Origin: Pedobacter steynii
GTDB lineage: Bacteria; Bacteroidota; Bacteroidia; Sphingobacteriales; Sphingobacteriaceae
Direction: 5' to 3'
NCBI RefSeq assembly: GCF_900103665.1
Contig: NZ_FNGY01000001.1
Location: 248,001 to 312,000 of the forward strand
DNA length: 64,000 bases
The notes under the pieces are model-generated. The model saw only the letters and a list, made by a program, of their open reading frames with translations, had not been told where the DNA came from and did no database searches. Shown in pieces: positions 8,362 through 17,005 of the stretch. A program made the position numbers and the translations under genes. Position 1 is the first letter of the stretch, and each line of letters opens with the position of its first letter.

Positions 8362-9410
8362 TTAAGACCGCATATTTATCCGACATTTTAAGGCTCGAAA
8401 TTGATAAACAATGGAGCCGGTCTGACAGTTCAGAAGAACGTTGTCTGATCCGCTTTCTGCTGGCCCTGATCCAGGAGACGCCTTTCGAGATGGAGGATAG
8501 AAGGCTGTTAAATTCCGGCCGGTTTTATGAAAAATTATCCTTTAGTGAGCAGTTTGTTCATGCCTTAAATATTCTCTTTGTGCTTGACCCGCTCATAGAA
8601 AAAAGAGTTTTTCAATCCGAATATATTATCCCCGAAGTGAATGATTTCATCTTCAGCAGAAGCACCCGGTTGATTGCAGCCCATCGTTACGATTTTAACA
8701 ATGGTGCAACAGGACTGATGTTTTACCTGAAATCCTGCGGAACTGAGCAGGTGGAAGAGATGAAGTTGAATTTTGTCAATGGAATCAGGGCTTATCTCGA
8801 AGGGAAAGCATATCAGGTTCATAGTGCTCCTCAAAACCAGTTGTCCCATATTGCTGATACCCTGTTCGGTTTGTATTTTAACAATGAACATTATGACCAG
8901 CAAAGGGAAGAAAACCTGATTCAGGTCATTGACCTTTGCTTCGATGCCCTGTTTTCCTTCTGGGAAGATGTGAATATTGAAGAATATAAATATCTTTTCT
9001 TTGGGAAGCATCCCGAAAATGCCACACTTACCGATCTTCTGAACTGGAAAGAGGGAGACCTTCAGAAATCTAATATTATTCTCGCTTATTCCATTTTTAA
9101 AAATAACAAAACCTTGTACCGTACCGGTTTGCTCGTTGGCTTGCATACCTTGATTTTACCTTCTCTTTTGAAAGATGATATCGATAGCTATGATTTTCAG
9201 CATGGCGCACTTGGTCTGCTTTATGGCTATAACGCTTTATATGATTTTACCGGCGATGTTAAGTTTCTTGAGGCCTCTAAAGCCTGGCAATCTAAATTAG
9301 AAGTTAACCTTTACAATGCCATCAGTTTGGAGGGGAAATTTGATATTAAAGCAAAAATTGACCTTTTAACCTGTTACGCATTTTTACTCCATAAATCTTC
9401 AGGATCATGA
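8358..9410 (+). CDS. degenerate LanC-like protein (no zinc ligands)
   Basis: A 350-residue protein whose C-terminal part has the alpha-toroid repeats of LanC cyclases. The last repeats are recognisable (FQHGALGLLYGYNALY near 280-295; NNGATGLMFYLK near 115), but the zinc-binding residues are not kept. The WCYG position reads W230-K-E-G, and the CHG position reads Q281-H-G. It overlaps both neighbours by 4 bases (ATGA junctions), so it is translationally coupled to the regulator before it and to the LanC after it. It is probably a non-catalytic partner or scaffold of the downstream cyclase rather than an independent enzyme. The LanC-like assignment rests on these motifs and on position. Confidence 0.65.
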   Translation: MIKTAYLSDILRLEIDKQWSRSDSSEERCLIRFLLALIQETPFEMEDRRLLNSGRFYEKLSFSEQFVHALNILFVLDPLIEKRVFQSEYIIPEVNDFIFSRSTRLIAAHRYDFNNGATGLMFYLKSCGTEQVEEMKLNFVNGIRAYLEGKAYQVHSAPQNQLSHIADTLFGLYFNNEHYDQQREENLIQVIDLCFDALFSFWEDVNIEEYKYLFFGKHPENATLTDLLNWKEGDLQKSNIILAYSIFKNNKTLYRTGLLVGLHTLILPSLLKDDIDSYDFQHGALGLLYGYNALYDFTGDVKFLEASKAWQSKLEVNLYNAISLEGKFDIKAKIDLLTCYAFLLHKSSGS

Positions 9411-10594
9411 TAGATAACGCGACTTTGGAATGGTTTGATGAACAGATCCTGGCCCATAATGATCAGGCTGGTAACTCCCTGTATTCGGGAAAGCTGGGCT
9501 CCATTCTTTATTTTTTTGAAGCGGGCAGGATAAAAGGAGAAATCTTTACCGACCATGCGGAAGCATTATTGGCGGAGTTGTTCGAAGAAATGAACGCTGC
9601 TGAAACGGTTTTTACTGATTTTTCCCTGGCTAACGGATATGTGGGATTGCCTTTGCTTGTTAATTATCTGGTTAAAGAAGGTTTTATTGATTTGGGTGTA
9701 GATCAGGAGTTTTACGATCTTGACCTGTTGATTGCAGAAAAGGCATTCCTGGAATTAACGAAAGACAATACCGATTTCCTTTATGGAACTATTGGCCATC
9801 TGCACTATTTTTCTCAACGCAATTTAAGCCCTTTTATTAAAGATCTGCTTCAACGAATGCTAAAGGAAATCTTTAAAAGGGAAATTATTGATGAGCAAGG
9901 TTTAAGGATCAAAAATGCTTTTTATCATAAAAAAGAAGGCGAGGAAGAATTCATAAACCTGGGGCTTGCCCATGGCAATCTGTCGCTCGGACTAATTTTG
10001 CTGAACCTGATCGACCGGGATCCTGATTTTTCCTGGCTCATTCCAAAGGCAAAACTGATGGCAGATTATTTGATTTGCAAACTTTCCTATAAAACAGGAG
10101 ATGACGAACGGATCCGTTCGCTCTTTCCTTCGATCATCAATAATGAAGGACTTGCCATTTTCAATAACATTCCGGTAGCCTGGTGCTATGGAGACCTTGC
10201 CGTTTGTCTATTCCTCTATGAGTTGGGCAGACTATCGGGAGATCAGTCCTACCATCATAAAGCAGAAGAAATCGGCTTGTTTTCATTTTCCGAAACGGCT
10301 ATTCATCGCGAGGTGGTTGACAATCCTTTTTTCTGTCATGGGACCTCGGGCATTGCTCAGCTTTATAAAAGCCTGTACAACATTTCCGGGAATCCCATAT
10401 ACCTGAAAGCTTATGAATTGTGGATCGGCTGGACCTGGGAAATGATGGAAAGCAATTACCTCCGGGAGCCGCCGGAATTGCTGCCTTCCTCTGAAGTGTT
10501 GTCCGTTATCGAAGGATTCGTTGGCGTTGCACTGGTACTGAACGGTTATCAAACAGAAATTGACCGGTGGTCATCCATTTTCATTTTAAAATAA
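9407..10594 (+). CDS. LanC-family lanthionine cyclase with complete zinc site
   Basis: A 395-residue LanC homologue, near the usual ~400. It keeps the three motifs that hold the catalytic zinc and active-site His in NisC: LGLAHGNLSLG (H189), AWCYGDLAV (C260) and FFCHGTSGIAQLY (C310, H311). LanC enzymes add Cys thiols to dehydroalanine/dehydrobutyrine to make (methyl)lanthionine. Its operon has a precursor without Cys, so its substrate is either another peptide, such as those at 20392-21262, or it acts in another way. It is coupled by a 4-base overlap to the degenerate LanC-like gene and followed 7 bases later by the outer-membrane protein gene. Confidence 0.88.
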   Translation: MIDNATLEWFDEQILAHNDQAGNSLYSGKLGSILYFFEAGRIKGEIFTDHAEALLAELFEEMNAAETVFTDFSLANGYVGLPLLVNYLVKEGFIDLGVDQEFYDLDLLIAEKAFLELTKDNTDFLYGTIGHLHYFSQRNLSPFIKDLLQRMLKEIFKREIIDEQGLRIKNAFYHKKEGEEEFINLGLAHGNLSLGLILLNLIDRDPDFSWLIPKAKLMADYLICKLSYKTGDDERIRSLFPSIINNEGLAIFNNIPVAWCYGDLAVCLFLYELGRLSGDQSYHHKAEEIGLFSFSETAIHREVVDNPFFCHGTSGIAQLYKSLYNISGNPIYLKAYELWIGWTWEMMESNYLREPPELLPSSEVLSVIEGFVGVALVLNGYQTEIDRWSSIFILK

Positions 10595-10601
10595 TCAAAC
10601 T

Positions 10602-12989
10602 ATGAAAACATTATTCCTATTATTCATCGCCTGCATCACATTTACCCGGTTAACGCAGGCACAGGAACGCCCGGAAATTCATATTCAGGGCAGCGTGAAG
10701 GACATGCAAAAGCAGCCTGTCATTTATTCCACATTGTCGTTGATCGACTCCACCGGAAAGGCCATCAATTTTGCCATTTCTGATGAACAGGGTATTTATC
10801 ATTTTCGTGCAAAGCTGAAAGCCGGAATCTATAAAATATCCGCTTCTTCTATGGGATACGCAGCTGGGATCAAAGCATTTGATATTGGTGCAGAGGTCAA
10901 AGAGCTGCAGCTTCCGGAGCTCGTGCTCGTTGCTGATACCAGGACACTTGCTGAAGTCACGATAAAAAGTAAAAAACCACTTATAGAACAGAAAATAGAC
11001 CGGTTGGTGTTCAATGTTTCTCAAAGCCCGATGGCTGCCAGCAGTTCTGCGCTCGACCTGCTGAGGAGGGCTCCTGGCGTGAACGTAGATCAATCCGATG
11101 CGATTAAGCTAAGGGGAAAGAATGTGTTGGTGATGGTCGACAATAAACGGACTTATTTATCCGGCGATCAGGTTGCCCAATACCTTAAAAGCATGCAGGG
11201 CGATCAGATCGAGAAAATGGAAATTATCAGCAATCCTTCTGCAAAATACGATGCCGAAGGCGTGGGAGGGATCATCAACATTGTATCTAAAAAGGATAAA
11301 AAGATGGGGGTCAATGGTGCGGTAACTGCCGGCGGTGGCTATGGTAAGAATGGAAAATACAATGGAAATACCGTACTTAATGTCAGAGAATCCAAATTTG
11401 CAGTTTCCGGAACACTGGGTTTCAACCACGACAAAAGTCCTACCTCAGGAGAACTAAACCGGGTACTCGAAACCACCACTTTTACCCAGAGCAGTTCCAG
11501 TTTGAAAACCCTGAACTCAGGTCTGGGAAAATTGTCTTTTGATTTTTTCCTCGATAAGAAAAATACGTTTGGTCTGGGCTTCATCGCCAATCAGGCAGAA
11601 AATGACCTGTCCAATACCAGTCTTACCTTTCTGAACCAAAATCAGAATAGCAATCAGCTGAACCTGTTCAGTTCGAGCCTGAGCAAATGGAATAGTCAGA
11701 CCTATAGTTTTAACTATAAATCCCAGCTTAAAGAAGAGGAGAGCATTTCAGTCGATGCAGACCTTTCCAGGTACAATAACAATGGAAATATCAATTACAT
11801 CTCCCAGGATATCAACTCGGCGGCACCGGACGATAAAACCTTTAATAACAACCGTATCGGGATTAATATTGCTTCTGTAAAACTGGATTATGAAAAGGCT
11901 TTGTTTAAAAAGCTTGGTCTGGAGGCCGGCCTTAAATATAGTCGGGTGAGCACCAACAACCTGACCAAATTTGACCAGCTGATTGATGGAAACAGGGTAG
12001 ATGATGTGAAAAGGAGTAATGTATTCCGATATGATGAAAATATTTATGCCGGATACCTCAATTTCAACGCTAAGCTGAATGATAAATTGTCACTACAATT
12101 TGGCCTTAGGGGAGAGAAGACGATATCCGACGGAAATTCAAAAACACTGGATTCTGCCTTTAGGCTGAACTACTTTAAATTGTTCCCAAGCCTTTACGGT
12201 ACTTATAGCTTTAGCAAGAACCATCAGGTTGGCGCGTCCTACAGTCGCAGGATTGGAAGGCCGGGGTATAAAGATTTAAATCCTTTCATTTATTATGTAG
12301 ATCAATACACTGCAAATCAGGGGAATCCGTATTTAAGGCCCAGTTTTACCAATTCTTTTGAATTCAACTACACCTTTTTCCAGCAGTATAATATTTCTGT
12401 AGGTTACCAGCAAACGAATGATGAGTTTGAAAAAGTAGCGATACAGGAGGCGGATACCAAACTGGTTAAAGAGATGTATCAGAACTTCGATAAATTTTAT
12501 GGATACTTTATCAGCGCTAATATACCGGTAACGGTAGCCAAGTTCTGGGAAATTAATAATGCAGCTAACCTTTATTACACTGACTATACCCTCGGGCAGA
12601 TCAGGTCCAGAGGTTCAGCCTTGCAGCTGAACAGTACCTCTACTTTCAGTATTCCGGGAAATTATACCGCAGAAATGGATATGATCTATTTTTATAACAA
12701 TGCCTATGGTATTTACCGCGTTAAGCCGAACCTGTATTTCAATATCGGTGTGGCTAAAACCTTGAATGACAAAAGGTCCTCGCTTAAATTGAGTGTTTTT
12801 GATCTTTTTAACAGCAACCAGTCTAATGTGGTGGCAAATCTTGGAACGCTGAATCTGGATTCCAGATACCGCTGGGAGGGGACGCGCGTTAACCTGAGCT
12901 TCAATTATAAGTTTGGAAAAAATACAGTAAAAGGAGCGGCTACAAAGAGGAAATCTTCTGCGGAAGAGCAAAGCCGTATCAAAAATTAA
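10602..12989 (+). CDS. outer-membrane beta-barrel protein with carboxypeptidase-regulatory-like domain and plug
   Basis: A 795-residue protein with signal peptide (residues 1-20, ending TQAQ). It has a carboxypeptidase-D regulatory-like domain (~26-105; HIQGSVKDMQKQPVIYSTLS), a TonB-plug-like domain (~125-225; ALDLLRRAPGVNVDQ, KMEIISNPSAKYDAEGVGG) and a long C-terminal barrel typical of the outer-membrane beta-barrel family (PF14905). These are relatives of TonB-dependent receptors, and substrates are mostly unknown. Encoded inside the RiPP operon, 7 bases after LanC, it may carry the product across the outer membrane, take it up, or be the receptor through which the peptide is sensed. No TolC-like channel gene is present in the window. 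Confidence 0.88.
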   Translation: MKTLFLLFIACITFTRLTQAQERPEIHIQGSVKDMQKQPVIYSTLSLIDSTGKAINFAISDEQGIYHFRAKLKAGIYKISASSMGYAAGIKAFDIGAEVKELQLPELVLVADTRTLAEVTIKSKKPLIEQKIDRLVFNVSQSPMAASSSALDLLRRAPGVNVDQSDAIKLRGKNVLVMVDNKRTYLSGDQVAQYLKSMQGDQIEKMEIISNPSAKYDAEGVGGIINIVSKKDKKMGVNGAVTAGGGYGKNGKYNGNTVLNVRESKFAVSGTLGFNHDKSPTSGELNRVLETTTFTQSSSSLKTLNSGLGKLSFDFFLDKKNTFGLGFIANQAENDLSNTSLTFLNQNQNSNQLNLFSSSLSKWNSQTYSFNYKSQLKEEESISVDADLSRYNNNGNINYISQDINSAAPDDKTFNNNRIGINIASVKLDYEKALFKKLGLEAGLKYSRVSTNNLTKFDQLIDGNRVDDVKRSNVFRYDENIYAGYLNFNAKLNDKLSLQFGLRGEKTISDGNSKTLDSAFRLNYFKLFPSLYGTYSFSKNHQVGASYSRRIGRPGYKDLNPFIYYVDQYTANQGNPYLRPSFTNSFEFNYTFFQQYNISVGYQQTNDEFEKVAIQEADTKLVKEMYQNFDKFYGYFISANIPVTVAKFWEINNAANLYYTDYTLGQIRSRGSALQLNSTSTFSIPGNYTAEMDMIYFYNNAYGIYRVKPNLYFNIGVAKTLNDKRSSLKLSVFDLFNSNQSNVVANLGTLNLDSRYRWEGTRVNLSFNYKFGKNTVKGAATKRKSSAEEQSRIKN

Positions 12990-13024
12990 ATAAGCTTAAG
13001 GGATAACATCTTAAAAAAAAGCGC

Positions 13025-13954
13025 ATGAAAATAGGTATTCTTGAATTTGGAAATATAGAGCAGCGTTCTGGTGCTGAGGTGCTTGAGGCTGTTTTAGAAT
13101 ATGCACAATGTGCAGATGTGAATGGTTTTAGTCGTTTTTGGATTACCGAACACCATCCTTTAAGTATGGGTTGGAATAATCCGGAAATGCTGTTGCCTAC
13201 CCTGGCCTGTTATACGGAAACGATCAAAATCGGTATTGCCGGAATCTTGTCGGCAATACATGCACCCTATCGTGTCGCTTCCAGCTTTAAACTGCTCGGG
13301 ACGATGTTTCCCGGAAGGATAGATCTGGGTTTTGCTAATGGAAAACCAAGTCCCGAAGCTTGCAAAAACATGCTGAATACAGAAAGTCCGGCGCCGGATA
13401 TTTACCATAATTTTCACGGTCACGTCAGGAAAACCCATGCCTTTTTAACAGATGAAGGGCCCGCTGCGATAGCCCCGTATCTGGGCGATCTCCCTGAAAT
13501 GTGGCTGCTCGGCGCGTCTTATCAGCAACTGGAACTGGCAGCGGAACTAGGTGTTGGCTTTTCCAGATCTATTTTTCATACCGTTGAGCGGCCAGAACAT
13601 GAGGCGGAGAAAGTATGGGAACACCGGGCGCAATTTGCCGCAATCCACCAGGCACCGGCTCCGCTCAATATCGCTTTTGCCGGAATCTGCGACAAAGACG
13701 ACCGTAAAGCAAGGAAGAAGTTCTATGAGCTGTACCAGACGGAATATGATCCCAACAGCAATTTTATCGTCGGAAATCCAGCATATTTTAACGACCGCTT
13801 GTCGCAAATGATGGAACAAACCGGGATAGAAGAGTTCATCTTTAAAGACCTTCAGACCAATAACCTCGGCCGGATGGATACCCTGCACCTGCTAAGTAAA
13901 TTGATTTCTAAACCTATTTCAGCGCCTACAGATTATGATAAACTCGAGCTTTAA
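13025..13954 (+). CDS. luciferase-like flavin-dependent oxidoreductase (LLM class)
   Basis: A 309-residue member of the bacterial luciferase-like family, with MKIGILEFGNIEQRSG at the start, RFWITEHHPL, LGTMFPGRIDLGFANGKPSP and a C-terminal helical region. The family uses reduced FMN or F420. In lanthipeptide pathways, members of this superfamily reduce dehydroalanine/dehydrobutyrine to D-Ala/D-Abu (LanJB/LanJC type). That role here is an inference from its place in the operon. Its 3' end overlaps the start of the ABC transporter gene by 20 bases, implying coupled translation. A chromosomal housekeeping role is less likely because it is embedded in the operon. Confidence 0.85.
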   Translation: MKIGILEFGNIEQRSGAEVLEAVLEYAQCADVNGFSRFWITEHHPLSMGWNNPEMLLPTLACYTETIKIGIAGILSAIHAPYRVASSFKLLGTMFPGRIDLGFANGKPSPEACKNMLNTESPAPDIYHNFHGHVRKTHAFLTDEGPAAIAPYLGDLPEMWLLGASYQQLELAAELGVGFSRSIFHTVERPEHEAEKVWEHRAQFAAIHQAPAPLNIAFAGICDKDDRKARKKFYELYQTEYDPNSNFIVGNPAYFNDRLSQMMEQTGIEEFIFKDLQTNNLGRMDTLHLLSKLISKPISAPTDYDKLEL

Positions 13955-16163
13955 AAAATTCCCTCATTTTACCCAGTTGGACCATATGGATTGTGGTCCT
14001 ACATGTTTGAGGATTATCAGTAAATATTACGGCAAATTTTTCAACCTTCAAACGTTGAGAAACCTGAGCAAGACGACCCGGGTGGGCAGCAGTATGCTTG
14101 GATTGTTAAGGGCTGCTGAAAAGTTAGGCTTTAATAGTTTTGGTGCGAAAGTGGATATTGAGATGCTTCAAAATGAAATAGACCTGCCTTGTGTGGTCCA
14201 TTGGAATCAGAACCATTTTACCGTTTTGTATAAGATCACGAAGACTAAAGTGTATACCTCTGATCCGGCAAAGGGATTGTTGGTCTATAGCATTGAGGAA
14301 TTTATGAAAGGCTGGTCTGGTGGAGCAGAAGTAGGCGTGATCCTGATGCTGGAACCAACTCCGGCATTTTATGCACAGGAAGAGGAAGAAAACGGTTTGT
14401 ATAACGGTATCGGCTTCCTGCTTCCTTTTATGAAAAAATATAAAAGTTATGGCCTGCATCTGTTGTTTGGCTTATTGCTTGGAGGTGCTTTGCAGCTTGC
14501 TTTTCCTTATTTAACGCAATCTATTGTAGATAAAGGGATCAAAGAGAAGAACGTAGACCTGATCTATCTGATTCTGGCGGCTCAATTGTTTTTGTTTCTG
14601 GGAAAGATCAGTATTGAGATCGTCAGGGGCTGGATCCTGGTCCACATCAGTGCACGGTTAAATATCTCAATGTTGTCTAACTTTTTCATCAAGCTGATGA
14701 AATTACCTTTGTCGTTTTTTGATGTCAAGATGACCGGCGACTTATTACAGCGGATCAATGACCATAAAAGAATCGAGCAAACCATTACCTCAAATTCCAT
14801 CAGTACCCTGATTTCCTGTTTCAACTTATTCCTTTTTGGGATTGTTCTGGCGCGGTACAATACCTCCATCTTTCTGATCTTTTTATTCGGGAGTGTATTG
14901 AATTTTATCTGGATCTATTTCTTTATCAAACGAAGAGGCGATCTGGACTACAAACGTTTTAACCAGTTGAGTGCCAATCAGAGTAAAACAATAGAGCTGA
15001 TCAATGGCATGCAGGAGATCAAGCTGAATAATGCAGAGAAGGAAAAGAGATGGCAATGGGAAAGATTTCAGACCAAGCTTTTCCGGACCAATATTCAGAG
15101 TCTTGCGCTGGATCAGGTTCAAAATATCGGCTCCTTATTTATCAATGAGCTCAAGAACATCATCATTACGGTTATTGCTGCACAGTTGGTGATTAAAGGA
15201 GAATTGACAATAGGTATGTTGTTGTCTATCAGTTATATCATTGGGCAGTTGAACTCGCCGATTACGCAATTGGTTTCCTTCGTCCAATCTTTCCAGGATG
15301 CAAAACTTAGTCTGGAGCGTATTGCTGAGATTCATGGTAAAGAAGAAGAATGTAATAAATCAAACTCAGAAGTCTTTGATGTGGAGGATGGGGTTGAAAT
15401 TGAATTGAATAACCTGACTTTCTCCTATTCCGGTCCGCAGGAGAACATCATCCTTAAGAATGTTTCCTTTACCATTCCAAGGAATAAGGTCACTGCTATT
15501 GTAGGCGCCAGTGGAAGCGGAAAGACCACACTGATGAAAATTCTGCTGAACTTTTACAAGCCTACAGCTGGTGAAATACTGGTCAACAATAAGCGGTTGA
15601 GTACTGTTTCCGATGAATTCTGGAGAGACGTATGCGGATCTGTGCTTCAGGAAGGTTTCATTTTCTCTGATACCATAGAAAAGAACATCGCGGTAGGTGT
15701 GGAATTTGTGGATTACGACCGGCTTCAACATGCGCTAAAGGTTGCGAATGTAGAGAGCCTGGTAAATACCCTGGCCTTAGGGCTCCAAACTAAAATCGGA
15801 CAAGAGGGCATTGGGTTGAGCAGCGGCCAAAAGCAACGGCTCTTAATTGCAAGGGCCATTTATAAAGAGCCTCAGGTACTTTTCTTTGATGAGGCAACCA
15901 GTGCACTGGACAGTAAGAACGAAAAGGAAATTGTACAAAACCTGGATAACTTCTTTCAGCAGAAAACCGTTGTCGTGATTGCACACCGTTTAAGTACCGT
16001 TAAAGCTGCAGACCAGATCGTTGTTCTGGACGACGGCCGGGTTCAGGAAATCGGTACGCACCTGGAGCTGATTGAAAAAAGAGGATATTATTATGAGCTG
16101 GTGAAAAGTCAATTGAGCATGGAACCGGCGCCATTGGAAAATTTACACTATAAATCTGCCTAA
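13935..16163 (+). CDS. peptidase-containing ABC exporter (C39 family, LanT-type)
   Basis: A 742-residue protein with three parts. An N-terminal C39 peptidase domain (~10-140) has catalytic C20 in LDHMDCGPTCL, a His in QNHFTVLY and an Asp in SDPAKG. A membrane domain of about six helices spans ~165-460. An ATPase domain (~490-725) has Walker A GASGSGKTT, signature LSSGQKQR and Walker B LFFDEATSALD. C39 exporters cleave leaders after a double glycine and export the core peptide, which fits the GG sites of all five precursors here (7481 and 20392-21262). The short N-terminal extension makes the chosen start sound. It overlaps the upstream gene by 20 bases and is followed 2 bases later by HlyD. 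Confidence 0.95.
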   Translation: MINSSFKKFPHFTQLDHMDCGPTCLRIISKYYGKFFNLQTLRNLSKTTRVGSSMLGLLRAAEKLGFNSFGAKVDIEMLQNEIDLPCVVHWNQNHFTVLYKITKTKVYTSDPAKGLLVYSIEEFMKGWSGGAEVGVILMLEPTPAFYAQEEEENGLYNGIGFLLPFMKKYKSYGLHLLFGLLLGGALQLAFPYLTQSIVDKGIKEKNVDLIYLILAAQLFLFLGKISIEIVRGWILVHISARLNISMLSNFFIKLMKLPLSFFDVKMTGDLLQRINDHKRIEQTITSNSISTLISCFNLFLFGIVLARYNTSIFLIFLFGSVLNFIWIYFFIKRRGDLDYKRFNQLSANQSKTIELINGMQEIKLNNAEKEKRWQWERFQTKLFRTNIQSLALDQVQNIGSLFINELKNIIITVIAAQLVIKGELTIGMLLSISYIIGQLNSPITQLVSFVQSFQDAKLSLERIAEIHGKEEECNKSNSEVFDVEDGVEIELNNLTFSYSGPQENIILKNVSFTIPRNKVTAIVGASGSGKTTLMKILLNFYKPTAGEILVNNKRLSTVSDEFWRDVCGSVLQEGFIFSDTIEKNIAVGVEFVDYDRLQHALKVANVESLVNTLALGLQTKIGQEGIGLSSGQKQRLLIARAIYKEPQVLFFDEATSALDSKNEKEIVQNLDNFFQQKTVVVIAHRLSTVKAADQIVVLDDGRVQEIGTHLELIEKRGYYYELVKSQLSMEPAPLENLHYKSA

Positions 16164-16165
16164 TT

Positions 16166-16885
16166 ATGCCCGCAAATCAAATCAGTCAAAATGCGACAGA
16201 AAACGAGTTTTCTGAAGAAGTGGATTATATCCTGAGTAGTTTACCCCGTTGGTTAAAAAGGTGGAATTTATACGTTATTCTATCGATGTTTATTGGAGGA
16301 GGTATCATTATTCTGGTGGTCAGTCAACTGGTACGAAAGCCGGTTGTTTACACCAAAATGCAGGTTTATCCTGGCGCACTTAAAGTCAGCGTCGACAAAG
16401 TCTCCGGGATTAAGGAGATCCTGCACAAACAAGGCAGCCTGTTGAAATCGGGGGATACCATTGCCCGGTTGTATGACCTGGAAAACCCACAACTGACCTC
16501 CATATTGAGGTCGCCGGGATCTGGCAGATTAAAGACCTATCACAACTACCAGCCCAATGCCATTGTCAGGCCCGGGCAAGTCATTGCTGTCGTGGAGTCT
16601 ACGCATAAAAAGACCATCCTTGGAGAGTTTAAACTGGATAATGTGCAGGCGAGTCAGTATAAAGAAGGACAAAAGATCCGGATAGAAATTAAAGCCGGAC
16701 AGAAGACCATGACCATTGATGGAATCCTGCAGGAGATCGTTTATCCTGCCGGTGACCAGGGGCAGGCTATATTATACTATGAGATTTCTGATGTGGATCA
16801 ATTGAGTTTTTCCGACCCGACGCAACAGTTGCAAGGCAGGCTCATCGAAAAGAAAATGTCCCTCTCTCTAAACGCTATATTTTAA
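16166..16885 (+). CDS. short HlyD-family membrane fusion protein
   Basis: A 239-residue protein with one transmembrane segment at about 37-58 (YVILSMFIGGGIIILVV), then a biotinyl-lipoyl-like half-motif (VSGIKEILHKQGSLLKSGD), a second lipoyl-like part and a C-terminal beta-barrel region. Standard HlyD adaptors are 350-450 residues with a long coiled-coil hairpin between the lipoyl halves. Here that hairpin is missing, so contact with an outer-membrane channel would have to be made differently. It is the last gene of the operon, 2 bases after the C39 exporter, and is followed by a strong terminator. The adaptor role with the upstream exporter is inferred from this arrangement. Confidence 0.85.
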   Translation: MPANQISQNATENEFSEEVDYILSSLPRWLKRWNLYVILSMFIGGGIIILVVSQLVRKPVVYTKMQVYPGALKVSVDKVSGIKEILHKQGSLLKSGDTIARLYDLENPQLTSILRSPGSGRLKTYHNYQPNAIVRPGQVIAVVESTHKKTILGEFKLDNVQASQYKEGQKIRIEIKAGQKTMTIDGILQEIVYPAGDQGQAILYYEISDVDQLSFSDPTQQLQGRLIEKKMSLSLNAIF

Positions 16886-16910
16886 TCCCTATCTCTACCT
16901 TAATCAAGCG

Positions 16911-16942
16911 AAAAGCCCGGCAGTTGATCTGACCGGGCTTTT
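16911..16942. terminator. hairpin terminator, likely bidirectional
   Basis: A 10-bp GC-rich stem (AAAAGCCCGG with CCGGGCTTTT) and 12-base loop. It closes the plus-strand operon ending at 16885 and lies past the 3' end of the minus-strand LanB gene at 17006. Confidence 0.85.
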
Positions 16943-17005
16943 GTGTATTGTTTTGCAATCTGTTAAGTTGAAAAATGATTCCCCTTTGGGGGAATCTGAT
17001 TTGGG

